From Myrica gale (taxonomy: Eukaryota > Streptophyta > Magnoliopsida > Fagales > Myricaceae), in the NCBI GenBank assembly GCA_963930655.1, contig OZ005600.1, positions 16,956,501 to 17,020,500 of the forward strand: 64,000 nt of DNA, read 5' to 3'. Shown one piece after another: positions 1 to 11,017 of the stretch. The position numbers and the translations under genes are program-made. Every line of letters begins with the position of its first letter. Position 1 is the stretch's first letter. A model generated the notes under the pieces. That model was given only the letters and a program-made list of their open reading frames with translations, was not told the DNA's origin and searched no databases.

Positions 1-2255
1 AGCACTAAAGAATTGCAAATGAGTCCCAAAAAGTTTCCTTAGTGTCCTCCAAAAGTGACTAACAAACTTCACATCACGATTCGAAGTTACATGGGATAAA
101 GTGAGTCATCTTGGAGAAGTGATCCACTACCACAAATATGCAATCAAACTCGTGTTGCGTTCTAGGCAAACCAAGAACAAAATCCATTAATAAGTCTTCC
201 CAATGAGCATTAGGGATTGATAAGGGTTAATAACCATCGTTTGAACTCCCCCTTTGGCCTTTTGACATGGTAGACAGTTTTGCACAAATCGAGCAACATC
301 ACTCTTCAATGTAGGCCAAAAGTACCGCAACTTCACAAGAGCTTCAATTTTGTCTCTTCCAAAATGTCCACTATGTTCTCCAGCATGCAATTCTTCATTG
401 ACAAATAAAGTTGATTTCCTTTGAAGAGATAGCCATTGATCAGCAAATAATATCTTCTCTTTTAAATCCTACAATTTTTTTGAAAAGAAAGGATTTGAAA
501 CATAATATCTAGTTAAGAGATCAAAATCAATGATTTCATAAGAGAGAGTTGTCAACAAGCTATGTCATTGGCTCAAAGCATCAGCAACTTTGTTTGATGA
601 TCAAGCTTTGTGTTGTAGAACAAAAGAGACCTTCTCAAAGTATGAAACCTAACTAATGTGACAAGAATTAAGCTTCTTTTGTCCCTTCAAGAATCTCAAA
701 TCTTCATGGTCTGAAAAAAAAACAAACTCCACACCAATGAGATAATGTTCCCAATGTTGTAAAGCTTGTATAATTGCATATAACTCCTTATCATAGGTAG
801 AATATTTCAGCTTTGCATCACCAAGTTTCTCACTGAAATAAGAAACAAATTTCCCTCATTGCAAAAGGACAACTCCTATGCCAACATTTGATGCATCACA
901 CTCCACTTGGAATGGCTTAAAAAAATCCGATAGTGCTAGAATTGATGTTTCAACAAGTTTGGACTTCAACTCTTGAAAATTACTTTCAGCCTCATTGGTC
1001 CACTAAAATTCCTTCTTCTTTAGAACATCCATCATTGGAGCAGCAACGGTGCTGAAATGTCAAAAAAATCTTCTATAAAAATCATCCTCAGCTTCTTCAT
1101 CATAGACTGGCTCTTGATCCACATCTCCTTCTTCTTCCAACAAGTGTAATTCAACATTCTTCTTTGGACAATCATAGGATCTATGCCCAACTTCATTATA
1201 TCTGAAACATCTAATGGAAAATGAATCAGATTTTTCACACTACTTACTCACCCCACCATGTTATTGAGCTAGCTTTTGAAAGATATGAGCCAACTTTCTT
1301 TCTTTATCCTTACCACTTTCGAACTTTCAGCTTTTTGGTATGAACTCCATTTCATTTTCTCCTCCGCTTTTAATGTCTTATTTTATGCTTCCTCCAGAGA
1401 AAGAAAAGAATGCATCATAAGCTCACCCTTGAGATCATACTTCAGCCCATTAACATATCTTGCCACCAATTTATCATCGGATTCTTGCAAATTCACACGA
1501 CTCATAAGTTTGTAAAATTGCTCTGTATAATCATCAATAGATTGCTCCATACGTTGATGAAATTGATGAAAATTTTGGTAGAGAGTTTGAGAATAATCTA
1601 AACGTAGAAACTTCTCATCAAGCTTCACCTTCGTCTCAGCCCAAATAATGATTCTTGGAATTCCTCTGCGATCTCTACTACACTGATATTGCTACCACCA
1701 TATTAGAGCATGAGCCTTCAACTTCGTAGCAATGAAATTGATTTTTCTTTCATTCGAGAGATCTTTCCATTCAAAGAAAACTTTTAAAGATGTCATGCAA
1801 TCACAATACTCATTTACATCAAGCTTCCCATCAAAGTCTTGCACATGAACTTGGATGATTCGATCATTGTTTTCTAAAGCACGAGCCTAACATTCCATGG
1901 ATCAATGAGCAGCAATTCTTTGTTCAACAAAAGAACTAGAAGAATTGGAATGGTCATCTCGATTATTTTCATCATCAAAGAAGACATTGCGTGCACTTTC
2001 CCGACTTCTATGACTTCAAGTTGGTGAAGTTTGAAGACGCCGAAAAATTCCATTTACCATGTTCGTAGGTGTTTGATTTGATTCACGTAATGGCGCAAGT
2101 TCAGCTTGTACATCAAACGCTCTGTATTTCTTTGACGTTGTGGATGCATTGTGAAAGGCCAGGAGATACGAAGAAGATAGAAATTTCAAAATTCTAAAGA
2201 ACAGAAGAGAAACCCAATCACCGCAGTAGGAAAACTTGCTCTAATACAAATTTTA
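1..2255 (-). mobile_element. Decayed Ty3/gypsy retrotransposon, internal region (runs off the left edge)
   Basis: Read on the minus strand, gag comes first (about 1628-1383, with gag-core features such as QRMEQSIDDYTEQFYKL and ARYVNGLK). A zinc-knuckle relic follows near 1200 (GHRSYDC). Then, with no protease or RT core between, comes the RT-thumb/RNase H part ([32 protein letters not shown], about 1075-560), and finally the integrase H2C2 zinc finger (HSGHFGRDK then CLPCQK, about 390-240). Stops and frameshifts interrupt it throughout. The join at about 1075 places acidic gag-tail sequence directly on FYRRF, so protease and most of RT were lost in one internal deletion. The integrase catalytic core and 3' LTR would lie outside the window. 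Family assignment to Ty3 is firm; clade is not. Confidence 0.85.
2238..2250 (-). other. Primer-binding-site relic of the left Ty3 element
   Basis: On the minus strand this reads TTTGTATTAGAGC, close to the initiator tRNA-Met site TGGTATCAGAGC. It lies just upstream of the gag relic, where a PBS should be, so the 5' LTR should lie to its right (higher coordinates). Confidence 0.55.
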
Positions 2256-2530
2256 TACAGACTGGGATCCGTAAGGGAAGAAGATAGTCCTGGGATGCTA
2301 CTTAACTAGGGGTAGAGGAAGCCACCCAACACTACTAATCGCGGATGCCACTCGACGCGACCAAACCACTTGCTTGATTGGTAGGAGGATGTCACTCAAC
2401 TCCAAAGCAAGAGACACTTACAATAATTATATTTTTGAATTCAAAACTTCTACCTCTTTATTTTTATATTCATCCATATATAGAGTTCATTACATCATGG
2501 TCAAGCTAGAAAAAATGAAATAATATGTTG
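2256..2530 (-). repeat. Probable partial 5' LTR of the left Ty3 element
   Basis: This stretch lies beyond the PBS relic and has repeated phrases of the kind GGATGCCACTC / GGATGTCACTCAAC seen in LTR leaders of plant Ty3 elements. Its outer end was not fixed by a target-site duplication. Confidence 0.45.
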
Positions 2531-3469
2531 TGACAAAAATAAATATTCTGGATCGTCAACGAGTAGAGAAATGAGAATAAAATCAGCAATCACAAAAGAC
2601 ACCGAGATTTACGTGGTTCATTCGGCTTTGAAGCCTACGTCCATTGGCGGAAACTCAGGAAGAAATTCACTATAAGAAAAGTGGAGTACAAAGAGTGGTA
2701 ACACAACACTCAAGTCAAAATCCTCAATAAACCCAATTTCCTCGGACAAAAAAAATGATAATAACAACAGAGACCACTCAATATTCTACGACTTTTTTCT
2801 CTCGTCTTTCTATTGGGTTTTCTCGATACATTCACTTCAAAACAACACTTCTCCTTTTAAAGTGTCACTTGGAGAACATACCGTGCATTTCCATAAATGA
2901 AAAGTCACGTTCTACGGTTATAGACTATATGTGAAAGTAAGAACGAAATCAAACGCATGACATGCAATTATTGTTCATAAATGCATGTCGTTGAATAAAA
3001 ATTCATCTACGTAAAAGTTTCACCTTTTGTCATAAGAAGACAAAATAAATGTGAGTGTTGAATTTTCAAAAGCCAAGCTACACACGTAACATAATAAAGT
3101 CAAGACAATTCCAACACAAAAGAAATTAAATGCACTTTGAAAAATCGATTTCTGTTGCCAGTCCCGACGTTCTGTAGTAAAAATATCATATCTTTCTCTC
3201 GGAATTTTCAAATGATACGATGTCAAGTGTGTTAGAAATGAGAGACGTAAATCTTTCCACGCCTGCTAAATCTTCGTAAAGTGTTCCAAAATTCAATTTT
3301 AAGTTATCCTGAGGTACATACCACGAGATGCAAGTGATGCTTCGTTACCCCGGGACGCAATTGATGCTCCTGCATCAAAAGAGATGGTGCTAAGAAAAGA
3401 ATGAAGAAGCAGAAAAGAGGGAGACCCTCACACGTTTGAGCCTCATGCACCATCCACAAAGTCCTACAT
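2531..3469. other. Unclassified, probably transposon-derived sequence
   Basis: No reading frame resembles a known protein. Around 2610 there is the phrase TTTACGTGGTTC...GGCTTTGAAGCC, which resembles TAGGTGGTTCGGCAAACCC in the LTR-like repeat at 38745. This suggests an LTR or leader fragment. I could not fix its ends. Confidence 0.4.
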
Positions 3470-4695
3470 TGGAACGACCAAGTCATGGTCTTCGGCTCCC
3501 ATGGCTAGGCACACGCCTCTGGCGTTCAATTTGTCATCATCACCTGCCATGACCCCCTTGCATGGTCGATTGCAAGGAGTTCCAAGAGATACTGATAGTT
3601 GAGGTATCTCATTCTGTTGCTAAACATTGTTTACTTGTTCTCTATGTAGATGATGTTTCGGTTGTGATTGATATACCACATGCACATTCAACAACATATG
3701 GTAGTTCCTGATTGGAATCAGCCTAATAGGTTGCCTGCTTACAAGTCTAGGTTGCTAGAGGCACCGAGCGAGGACTGTTTGGAACATATTCTGAGGTTAG
3801 TGTCAGAGTCTAGTAAACCGGTTTTGTACATTGGTGTTGGGTGTTTGAATTTGAGTGAGCAGTTGAGATGATTTGTTGGGGCCACTGGGATGCTAGTGGC
3901 GAGGACATTGATGGAACTTAAGGTGTTCATATTAACAGATGAGTTGTCCCTTCATATGCTTGGGATGCATGGTACCATGTAAGCGAATTATGTTGTAGAC
4001 AAGTCGGACTTGTTGCTCGTATTCGGGGTTCAATTCGATTACCGTGTGACGGGAAAGCTTAAGGCTTTCGCGAGCCAAGCTAAGATTGTTCATAGCGACA
4101 TTGATTTAACAGATATTGGGAAGAACAAGCAGCCTTATATCTTGGTCTTTGCGGATTTGAGGTTGACATTAAAGGGAATTAATAGGTTGTTGGAAGGGAA
4201 ATAAAATATGCTCATGTTTAATTTTTCAGCTTGGACTAAGGAATTGAATGAGTAAAAAGTGAAATATACTTTGAATTTTAAGTCTTTTGGAGATACTATT
4301 CCTCCTCACTATGTTATTCAGGCACTTAGCGAATTAACCGATGGGAACGCGATCATAAGCATTGATGTTGGGCAGCATCAGATGTGGTCTACCCAATATT
4401 ATTGGTTTAAGAGTCCTACCAATTTTTGACATTGGGGGGAGGGGAGGTAGGGACTATGGGTTTTGGATTGCATGCTACAGTCAGAGCAGTGTTTGCTAAA
4501 CCCCATGTAGTTGTGGTAAACATTGATGGGGATGAAATTTTTCAAATGAATTTTCAAGAGTTGGCAACTATCCATAGGGAAATCTTTGAGCTCGATTTCT
4601 TTGGGGAGGTATGGGGCTGGGGTTGGTGAATTTAGCTAGTAAGCTGCTAGTGGCTGATGGATAAAGATGTATGACTTTTACCGAAGACCTCTAGC
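3470..4695 (+). pseudogene. ALS: Acetolactate synthase (AHAS/ALS) pseudogene, left portion
   Basis: ALS is the ThDP enzyme that starts branched-chain amino-acid synthesis in plastids. Translated pieces follow its order closely: EFQEILIVEVSHSVAKH (about 3575), VVIDIP (3664), VVPDWNQPNRLPAYKSRL (3698), [44 protein letters not shown], then FGDTIPPHYVIQ, GQHQMWSTQYY, MGFGLHATVRAVFAKP and VVVNIDGDEIFQMNFQELATI (to about 4605), with weak similarity to about 4695. The N-terminal third is missing, the segment between about 3648 and 3663 is deleted, and there are several stops (for example after 3868 and 4201) and frameshifts. It cannot encode an enzyme. The missing C-terminus is at 44690-44900, on the far side of the transposon cluster. 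Confidence 0.93.
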
Positions 4696-6172
4696 ACTAT
4701 CTTATAGAAATGGACACCACTGTTAAGTTGAGGTTACGATCACTGGAAAGATCTTTATAGCAACAAGATTCTAAATATACTTCATCAATACCCTTTATTC
4801 AAACTTTTCTTATTGATATATCACAAAAGAGTACCGCATATACCTTCTATGTATATTCTACAAAACAAGGCAAAAGCCAACTACTACATATTTACATTCT
4901 ACACCAGATCTTGATCTTTTATTCTCTTTTACTCCTCTTCATCATCACTGATCTCTATATAATCAGGTGATCTTAAACCGATCCACTTATGGATGCTATC
5001 AATGATAATGTCTAGGTTTTTTGTCACCCAGACCCAAAATATCAGCTTCAGTACCAAGATTTTATGAGTCATAGTTTTACTTAATTTGCTCAAATACATA
5101 TTGAGCCTTTGTTATAGCAATGAACAAACAACAATGAGTTCAATTGACTCAGTAAAGCTAGTGGTTAATACAACATAAAGTCAAATAATACGAAAAGGAA
5201 AATAGGGAGACAATTATCAATCCAACAACATAAAATGGAGATGAAATCAAGGAAAAGCTCAAAATAAGGATATTCTTTCCAATTTTCCATCCACCACCCC
5301 TCTGCTTCACCCCCATAGTGGGTTGTACGTCCTATCTCGGGGCTGTTTCGCTAACTCAATCCACTATAGCAATATTTCAATGTGGAGGCCACTTTCTGCC
5401 TCTAGTGCACAATATTGTCACTTCTCTCTTCAAAACACTAATTAAGTATGCATGTCTCATGTCAATATTCATCATTACACGATATGCTATATCTAAACTA
5501 TTTAACTTATCTTGGAAACCATTGTCCAATATAGAACAAGGAATGACAATTTCAATCAAGAGTACTTACAATTAAATAAATCTTACAAGTCATAATATCA
5601 ATAACCATCCAAAAGAATATAAGATAATTAACCAACAGAATAGGTGCTTAAAAAAAATTGCACCTCAAACCATAGTTAACGCCCGATTAACCTCTATTTA
5701 GAAATAGTGTACAAATGACATATGGTTAAGTACTAATAATATGACATAGAGGCTAAGATCAATAAAGAATCATTGTTGAATATTTCAAAGGATTCAAGTA
5801 CACAATTTGTGAAGAATTATGCATATAAACGAATTAAATTAAAAGAAACAACTATTTTTGAAAATTAAGCTATCTGAAGAACACGAGTTGTTCTTCAACA
5901 AGAACACCATATGGAGGCAAGCTAAACTTGAACTTCTTGCAATTCGGTTTCCCCTTGGTTTCACTTCCTGTTCTTTCTACACTTGAACTTGAACTCTTTG
6001 GTTCTCACTCACATCACTTACACTTGATTGTGAATGCATACAATGGTTGGTTACCCTCTATTTATAGGCAAAACCAACCGGTTCTCCATTGACAGTTAAC
6101 AACCCTAAATAGCCTAGCTTTGCTTACCTGGAGACCTATGTCTCTTCTTCCCTTGACACCTCAAAAGTCTAG
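4696..6172. other. Unclassified interspersed sequence left of the solo LTR
   Basis: No convincing gene. On the minus strand about 5030-4935 there is a short open segment ending SPDYIEISDDEEE then a stop; I do not recognise it. On the minus strand CCTATAAATAGAGGG (about 6054-6068) looks like a TATA box, followed by leader-like sequence, so this may be part of an old minus-strand LTR. The same sequence resumes at 9455 after the solo LTR. Confidence 0.4.
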
Positions 6173-6177
6173 CTTTC

Positions 6178-9100
6178 TGTGACACCCCTCTTTATTTTCA
6201 GTTGTTTGGCTTATTTAAATAATATGCTCTTTGGAGTTTTTCAGTCAAAATTATTACTTTATTAAGTTAATTTTTTTTTTTGCATTTGTTTGCATATTAT
6301 TTCTTTATGATCTTCATATTTGCTATTAAAGGATTCGACATATTTAATTATTTTTGCCTAAGCATTTAATGTGATAGTTATTGTTAGTCTATGTGGAACC
6401 TGATTTTATCCTAACCAAGCAGTACCCAACCAGAGCGTGCACAGTTTAAGACAGAGGAGACCAGGGTACCTGGAATGATCGAGGACAAGCCTGTAATATA
6501 GAGCAGTTTAACAAGGTCAGACGTGTTTGTCGTGTTTTTCAAAAGTAATGACTAGGGAGTCTGGAAGACCAGTACTGATAGTGTGCCCGGTAGAAATCTC
6601 GGGAAGACCGAGAGATGCACTCCCAGGCTGACCGAGAGCTGCACTCCCTAGATTATCGAGAGTTGTACACCCGGGATGACGGAGGTTGTACTCCTAGGAT
6701 GAATGAGAGCTAGAGTATCGGGCTGACCGCACCTGGTTCTAGGGATGACCAAGACCTGAATGCCCAGGAAAAGTATACATTCTCGGGTCGACTAAGCCCT
6801 GTATGCCGGGCTAATATGCCCCAGATGATTGGATAGAAATACCTAGCTAAAATGACCGGGGTATTTGGTCAGATGCCCTGTATTCCCAGGAAACTTCGGC
6901 GTTATTTTATGCACATGAGGTATTGATGTGCAAAGGAAGCTTGAATTGCCTTTCGCTCCAAAAAACACCTTGTTTTTCATGCTACTTGTTTTCCACATGT
7001 CTTAACCGTATGGTGTGCATTCAATGCCCACTTATCATGTTTTACCATTTCATTTTCCCTCCTCTTATCTTGCCCCCTAGTTGTAGCTTGGTCATTGGCT
7101 CATATGTTGACTTGTTGCTTGCAAAAAGAGACGTGAAATATGGGGATTGTGGTGGCAACATATGTATAGGTATAATGTGATTTATCCAATATCTCTAATG
7201 ATTGATTATATCTAGCTTCAGGTGTGTAGAGTGGAAAAGGGGGAATTCGCCGTTAGTAGCTTGCCTGCTTGTGTTGTCGACTACAAGAATAAGATAGACT
7301 TGAATGGACCTAGAACGTGACTGAAACTAACAGAGAAAGAGACAAAAGGTGAGAACCTTCACCTGACCGAGAGTGATAGGAAGGGAATCGAAGAAGAAGA
7401 AGAGAGAAGAAGAAGGACTTGTAGTCAAGTATAGGTAAGGGGTTAGTTGCATATTGTTGCTGGGAGTTTAATGCCACTGCCTTCATAAAAAGTCTTGATC
7501 TCCTATATTTGAGACGTTTTATGCAACATGTTATGAGTTATGATTAGCAATGCATTGGTTTGTTGAAGAACTTGATGCTTAAACTATTTTCCGCCTCTGT
7601 TTGATTAAAAAGTTGCTGACCATTGAGTTGGTGAAGAGATTCTTAATCTGTTTGATTAAGACACATATTGTATGATTCTTTGAAAGTTTTGAGTTTGGTT
7701 ACTTCTATGCTTGTGCATGTTTGATCTATGAGCTGAAAAATGTAAAGATGGAACTAATTGATGAAAGGGGGTCACGGCGGTGCCCTAAGGATGCTCAAAG
7801 TGAGCAAAAAAAGCCATGGACTGGCAAAAGAAAGAAAAGGGTACACATGCGAGAGCTTGTGTTCTAAGAAAATGGTGCTCATGTGTTGATTTATTACGTG
7901 ACTTTATTTTGATCTTGTTTCATCACTGATATCATCTAATACGTGCTCTATGATTATTTAATATGTGTAAGTGCAGTAGATCATTGAGATAAGATATTTT
8001 CTATAACATGCAACAAAACTAGTTAGGTTTAATAAGGAAAATGGCCACTATCCAAAACGAATCCAAGAAATCCTTAAAATTTTCATGTGAAACTTTTCAT
8101 ATAGGTATTTTAGGTACTCAGGACGTCCCTGCAAAAATTTCAGTTAAAAATGATATAAGGAAAGGTCTAAAATGCCATTGGAAGTCTCTAAGGGTAATTT
8201 TGGCATTTTTCTGAAAAATGAGGGGTAAAGAGTCCAAATAGAAAACTTGGGCTTATGGACGTGTAGAGTAGATAAAGAGAATATATGTGTAAAAATTTGG
8301 GCCCAAACCGACCTATTTAGATGGCCCAAATCACACGGCCCGTTAAGGTCCACAAATGGACCTTTGAGCCCGATGGCCTTAGGGAGTCTTTTGATTAGAA
8401 ATCTGATCCATCAAGGCCCAGGAGGCCCAAACAGTACACAATTACACTTGTCAAGGAAAAGAATAAAATATTGACTTGAAGTTTATTAAGTTTTTGGAAT
8501 ATTATGAATACCTTGGTTCGATATGAAGTTATGAATCTTGAATAAATGATGAATCATGAATCATGATTAAGTGCTGCATAAATGAGCATCAATGGTTGTA
8601 TTCATATCATGAATCGTTGAGTGGACAAGGACCAGGGAATGGAAACCGAAGTTACCCGAGGTGTTTTCTGTAATTATGGGTGACGATACCGTTAACTAAG
8701 GGGAGAGTGCAACCCACCACTATGAGAAAAAGGGTGGGCTCCTAATGGGTCAAAATGCCTACTATGAAAGGGTTCTGGTGCAGTTGGCACTGGACAAGTC
8801 CCAGAGAAGATGAGGGACGCATAACCCAACTCAGGGGGTGAACAGAGCAGACGACGGAAACATCTCAACCCCAAATGAATGGATGAGAATTGAGTGCACA
8901 AGATAATCTCATTTTATGTGCATCGATGTATGTCTTGATTGTATGAAAGCACGCATAACTCTATCACGTATCATATTATCATTGTTATGTATTGTCATGT
9001 CTCCACATGTTATTTCTTTTATGACTGTCATGTCTCCTTCCTGACCTTACTAAGTCGTTATGACTCATCCCGTCTTTTGTATTGTTTGCTTGTACTCTAA

Positions 9101-9449
9101 TTTTTTAACATGAGGTGAAATTGTGGCGAGGAGTATGCTGGTTCCGTTCTCTTTTTATTTGATTTTACCCAGATTGTATTTCAAACGATTTTATTTTTAT
9201 AGATATCTCAGTTGTTAACTAGCCTCTTTGTAGTAGTAGTAGTCTTTGGAAGGACACTTTTGTAACCATTGTGTATTTTGTGACCCCTGTGGTTATCCTT
9301 TTTAATTTATAAGTCTTCCCCTGTGTTTTTTTTTTCCAAAGGCAATTTAGACTTCAATCAGCAAGTTAGTTCATGTCGTAATCCCGCCTTGTGCGCATAC
9401 TAATCCTTTAAATGAGCACAGGGGGTAAGTACGAGCACGGGGCGTGAGA
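6178..9449 (+). mobile_element. Solo LTR of a large Ty3/gypsy (Tekay-like) element
   Basis: The segment begins TGTGACACCCC and ends GGGGCGTGAGA, and is flanked by a perfect 5-bp target-site duplication CTTTC (6173-6177 and 9450-9454). There is no internal gag or pol. Its ends resemble those of the nested Tekay-like element (sense strand TGTGAGACCCC ... GGCGTGACA), and both carry CTTACTRAGTC-N5-GACTCA (here 9046-9067). This indicates one LTR of about 3.3 kb left by recombination between the two LTRs of a related element. The last dinucleotide is GA rather than CA, presumably a mutation. Open frames inside it (6923-7180, 8247-8474) look accidental. Confidence 0.85.
6600..6790. repeat. Degenerate tandem array, unit about 24 bp, within the solo LTR
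   Basis: About seven imperfect copies follow GACCGAGAGCTGCACTCCC-type wording (AAGACCGAGAGATGCACTCC, CTGACCGAGAGCTGCACTCC, TTATCGAGAGTTGTACACCC, and so on). They fade towards 6790. Confidence 0.7.
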
Positions 9450-9454
9450 CTTTC

Positions 9455-10060
9455 ACTCATCAATCCTAGTCTAAAACAACTTAGCCGAGTCACCCCTTAG
9501 CTTGGCCGACTCACCCTTTCATTTGCTTCAATGGTTGACACATTAAGCTACCTATGATGGAAACCGTTAAACTATTAACAAGTCTTGCTTCCATAGCTTT
9601 TAAAGTAGCCTCGAAGAGTCAGCACCATATTCATCCAAAAATCACCTTAAATCTTCATAAACTTACCCATTTTTGTCTTATTCCTATCTAGCAAAAATGC
9701 ATCTTTGACTTGGTCAAAATAAAAGTCAAATTTGTCTACCTTTTATCCTTATCCAAAGTATGATGACTTGACTTGAACATGGTCTGTTTTACAAGTGAAA
9801 AATTCGGCCTTTTGATGCCCTCTCATCAGCCTATATGTCCTCCATGTCATCCACTTGATTTCATGCCAAGCCGGCACACCAATTAGCTTCCTAAAAAACA
9901 TTGTATTGCTTTTAGTTTAATAAAACAATGTGATTAACAATTGTACTTCAAACTTAGTTAAGAGAATTGGTTACTAATCCTATAATCAAGCACTTGATTT
10001 AACTAATCATAACTCATCGTTTCCAAATGCAAGTAAACCAGAATTTTGCTTTAACAGAAA
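9455..10060. other. Unclassified interspersed sequence right of the solo LTR
   Basis: This is the continuation of 4696-6172 beyond the solo LTR. It contains two copies of a phrase like GCCGAGTCACCC / GCCGACTCACCC near 9490-9520. No coding similarity was recognised. The boundary with the LINE is not exact. Confidence 0.4.
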
Positions 10061-11012
10061 CTGTATTCATGCTAAACAAAAGTTTCGGGGTATGATAAAA
10101 AAATGTTGTAGCAAAGTTCAACAAGACCTCGTGTGCTTTCATGGCGCAAAGGAGCAGTAATAAAGCAGGCAGATACGTCGCTATTGCAGCGTATTGTGGG
10201 GGTCGCCGAAAAGGGATGGTTATGGTCTCTGAAGGCAAGGATGGGTGTGGTTGGAAGGAGCTGGCCGGGGTGTTTCATGAGGTGGTGGCTCACCTTAGAA
10301 AGCACATACAAGGAAGAAGAGTCTCTGGTAGTTCTGGTTATCAAAAGACATTTCTTTCGTGGATGTGGTGAAGGTGAGTTCAAAGGTGGAGCCTTCTGAT
10401 CGTCGCGTCTTGGAATTGGACTATACAATTGCTGAATGCTACAACAAATTGAAGTCGCATGCATAACCTTTGGTTTCACATGCAAATATGGAGGCTGACA
10501 GTGCAACTTCCAAGGAAAATCATTTACTAGGAAGACGACTATCGATGAAATGGAGGAGGTTGTTAGTGTGTCGTTTTGGAGAAAGAAGTTGTTTGGATTG
10601 AGGGAGGAGTTGGACAGGTTGCTTAAGCTAATTGTCGAGGATGTAGGCCTGGGCCTAAAGCAACTAATTGTGTGTGACGCTCTTGCCCCAATGCTGTGGA
10701 GCTCGTCCAGAGGTTCCGACTTCCAGGCGATGGAGGCAGGGTCTTTGTCGGCGTCATATGTGAAGGTTAGAGACTGTCCCGTTGTCCCACAGACGCCGAA
10801 GCTCATTTCGCTAGTTATGCATCTAGTTGCCGAATTGTACATTTGTTCCCCTAAGTTGTTGAAGTAATCGGGAATGCCTATTTCGTCGCTAGAATTGTGT
10901 GTTTCTCCACCAGGGTAGGACTAAAATGGCAAAGAGACATCTCTGTCTTCACAAGGAGGTGGTATGGGATGAAGATATGGCACAAGTTGTGTATGAGGGA
11001 TCTGTTGAGGTC
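10060..11012 (+). pseudogene. LINE (L1-type) ORF1-like region, left fragment
   Basis: The plus-strand frame beginning near 10110 gives AGRYVAIAAYCGGRRKGMV then SEGKDGCGWKELAGVFHEVV. This resembles the N-terminal domain that plant L1-type LINEs and LINE-derived genes carry upstream of the endonuclease, but the match is from memory. Further plus-strand frames continue to 10867. The Tekay-like element splits it at 11017 (TSD CTTGT), and the LINE resumes at 24807. Frameshifts abound. The 5' end and TSD of the LINE were not identified. The 256-codon antisense frame at 10072-10842 is a shadow. Confidence 0.65.
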
Positions 11013-11017
11013 CTTGT

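Noticed and set aside
10072..10842. 256-codon minus-strand open frame
   Set aside because: It is antisense to LINE ORF1-like sequence, starts without support, and its composition (Ser/Pro-rich, no domain) fits a shadow of the coding strand.
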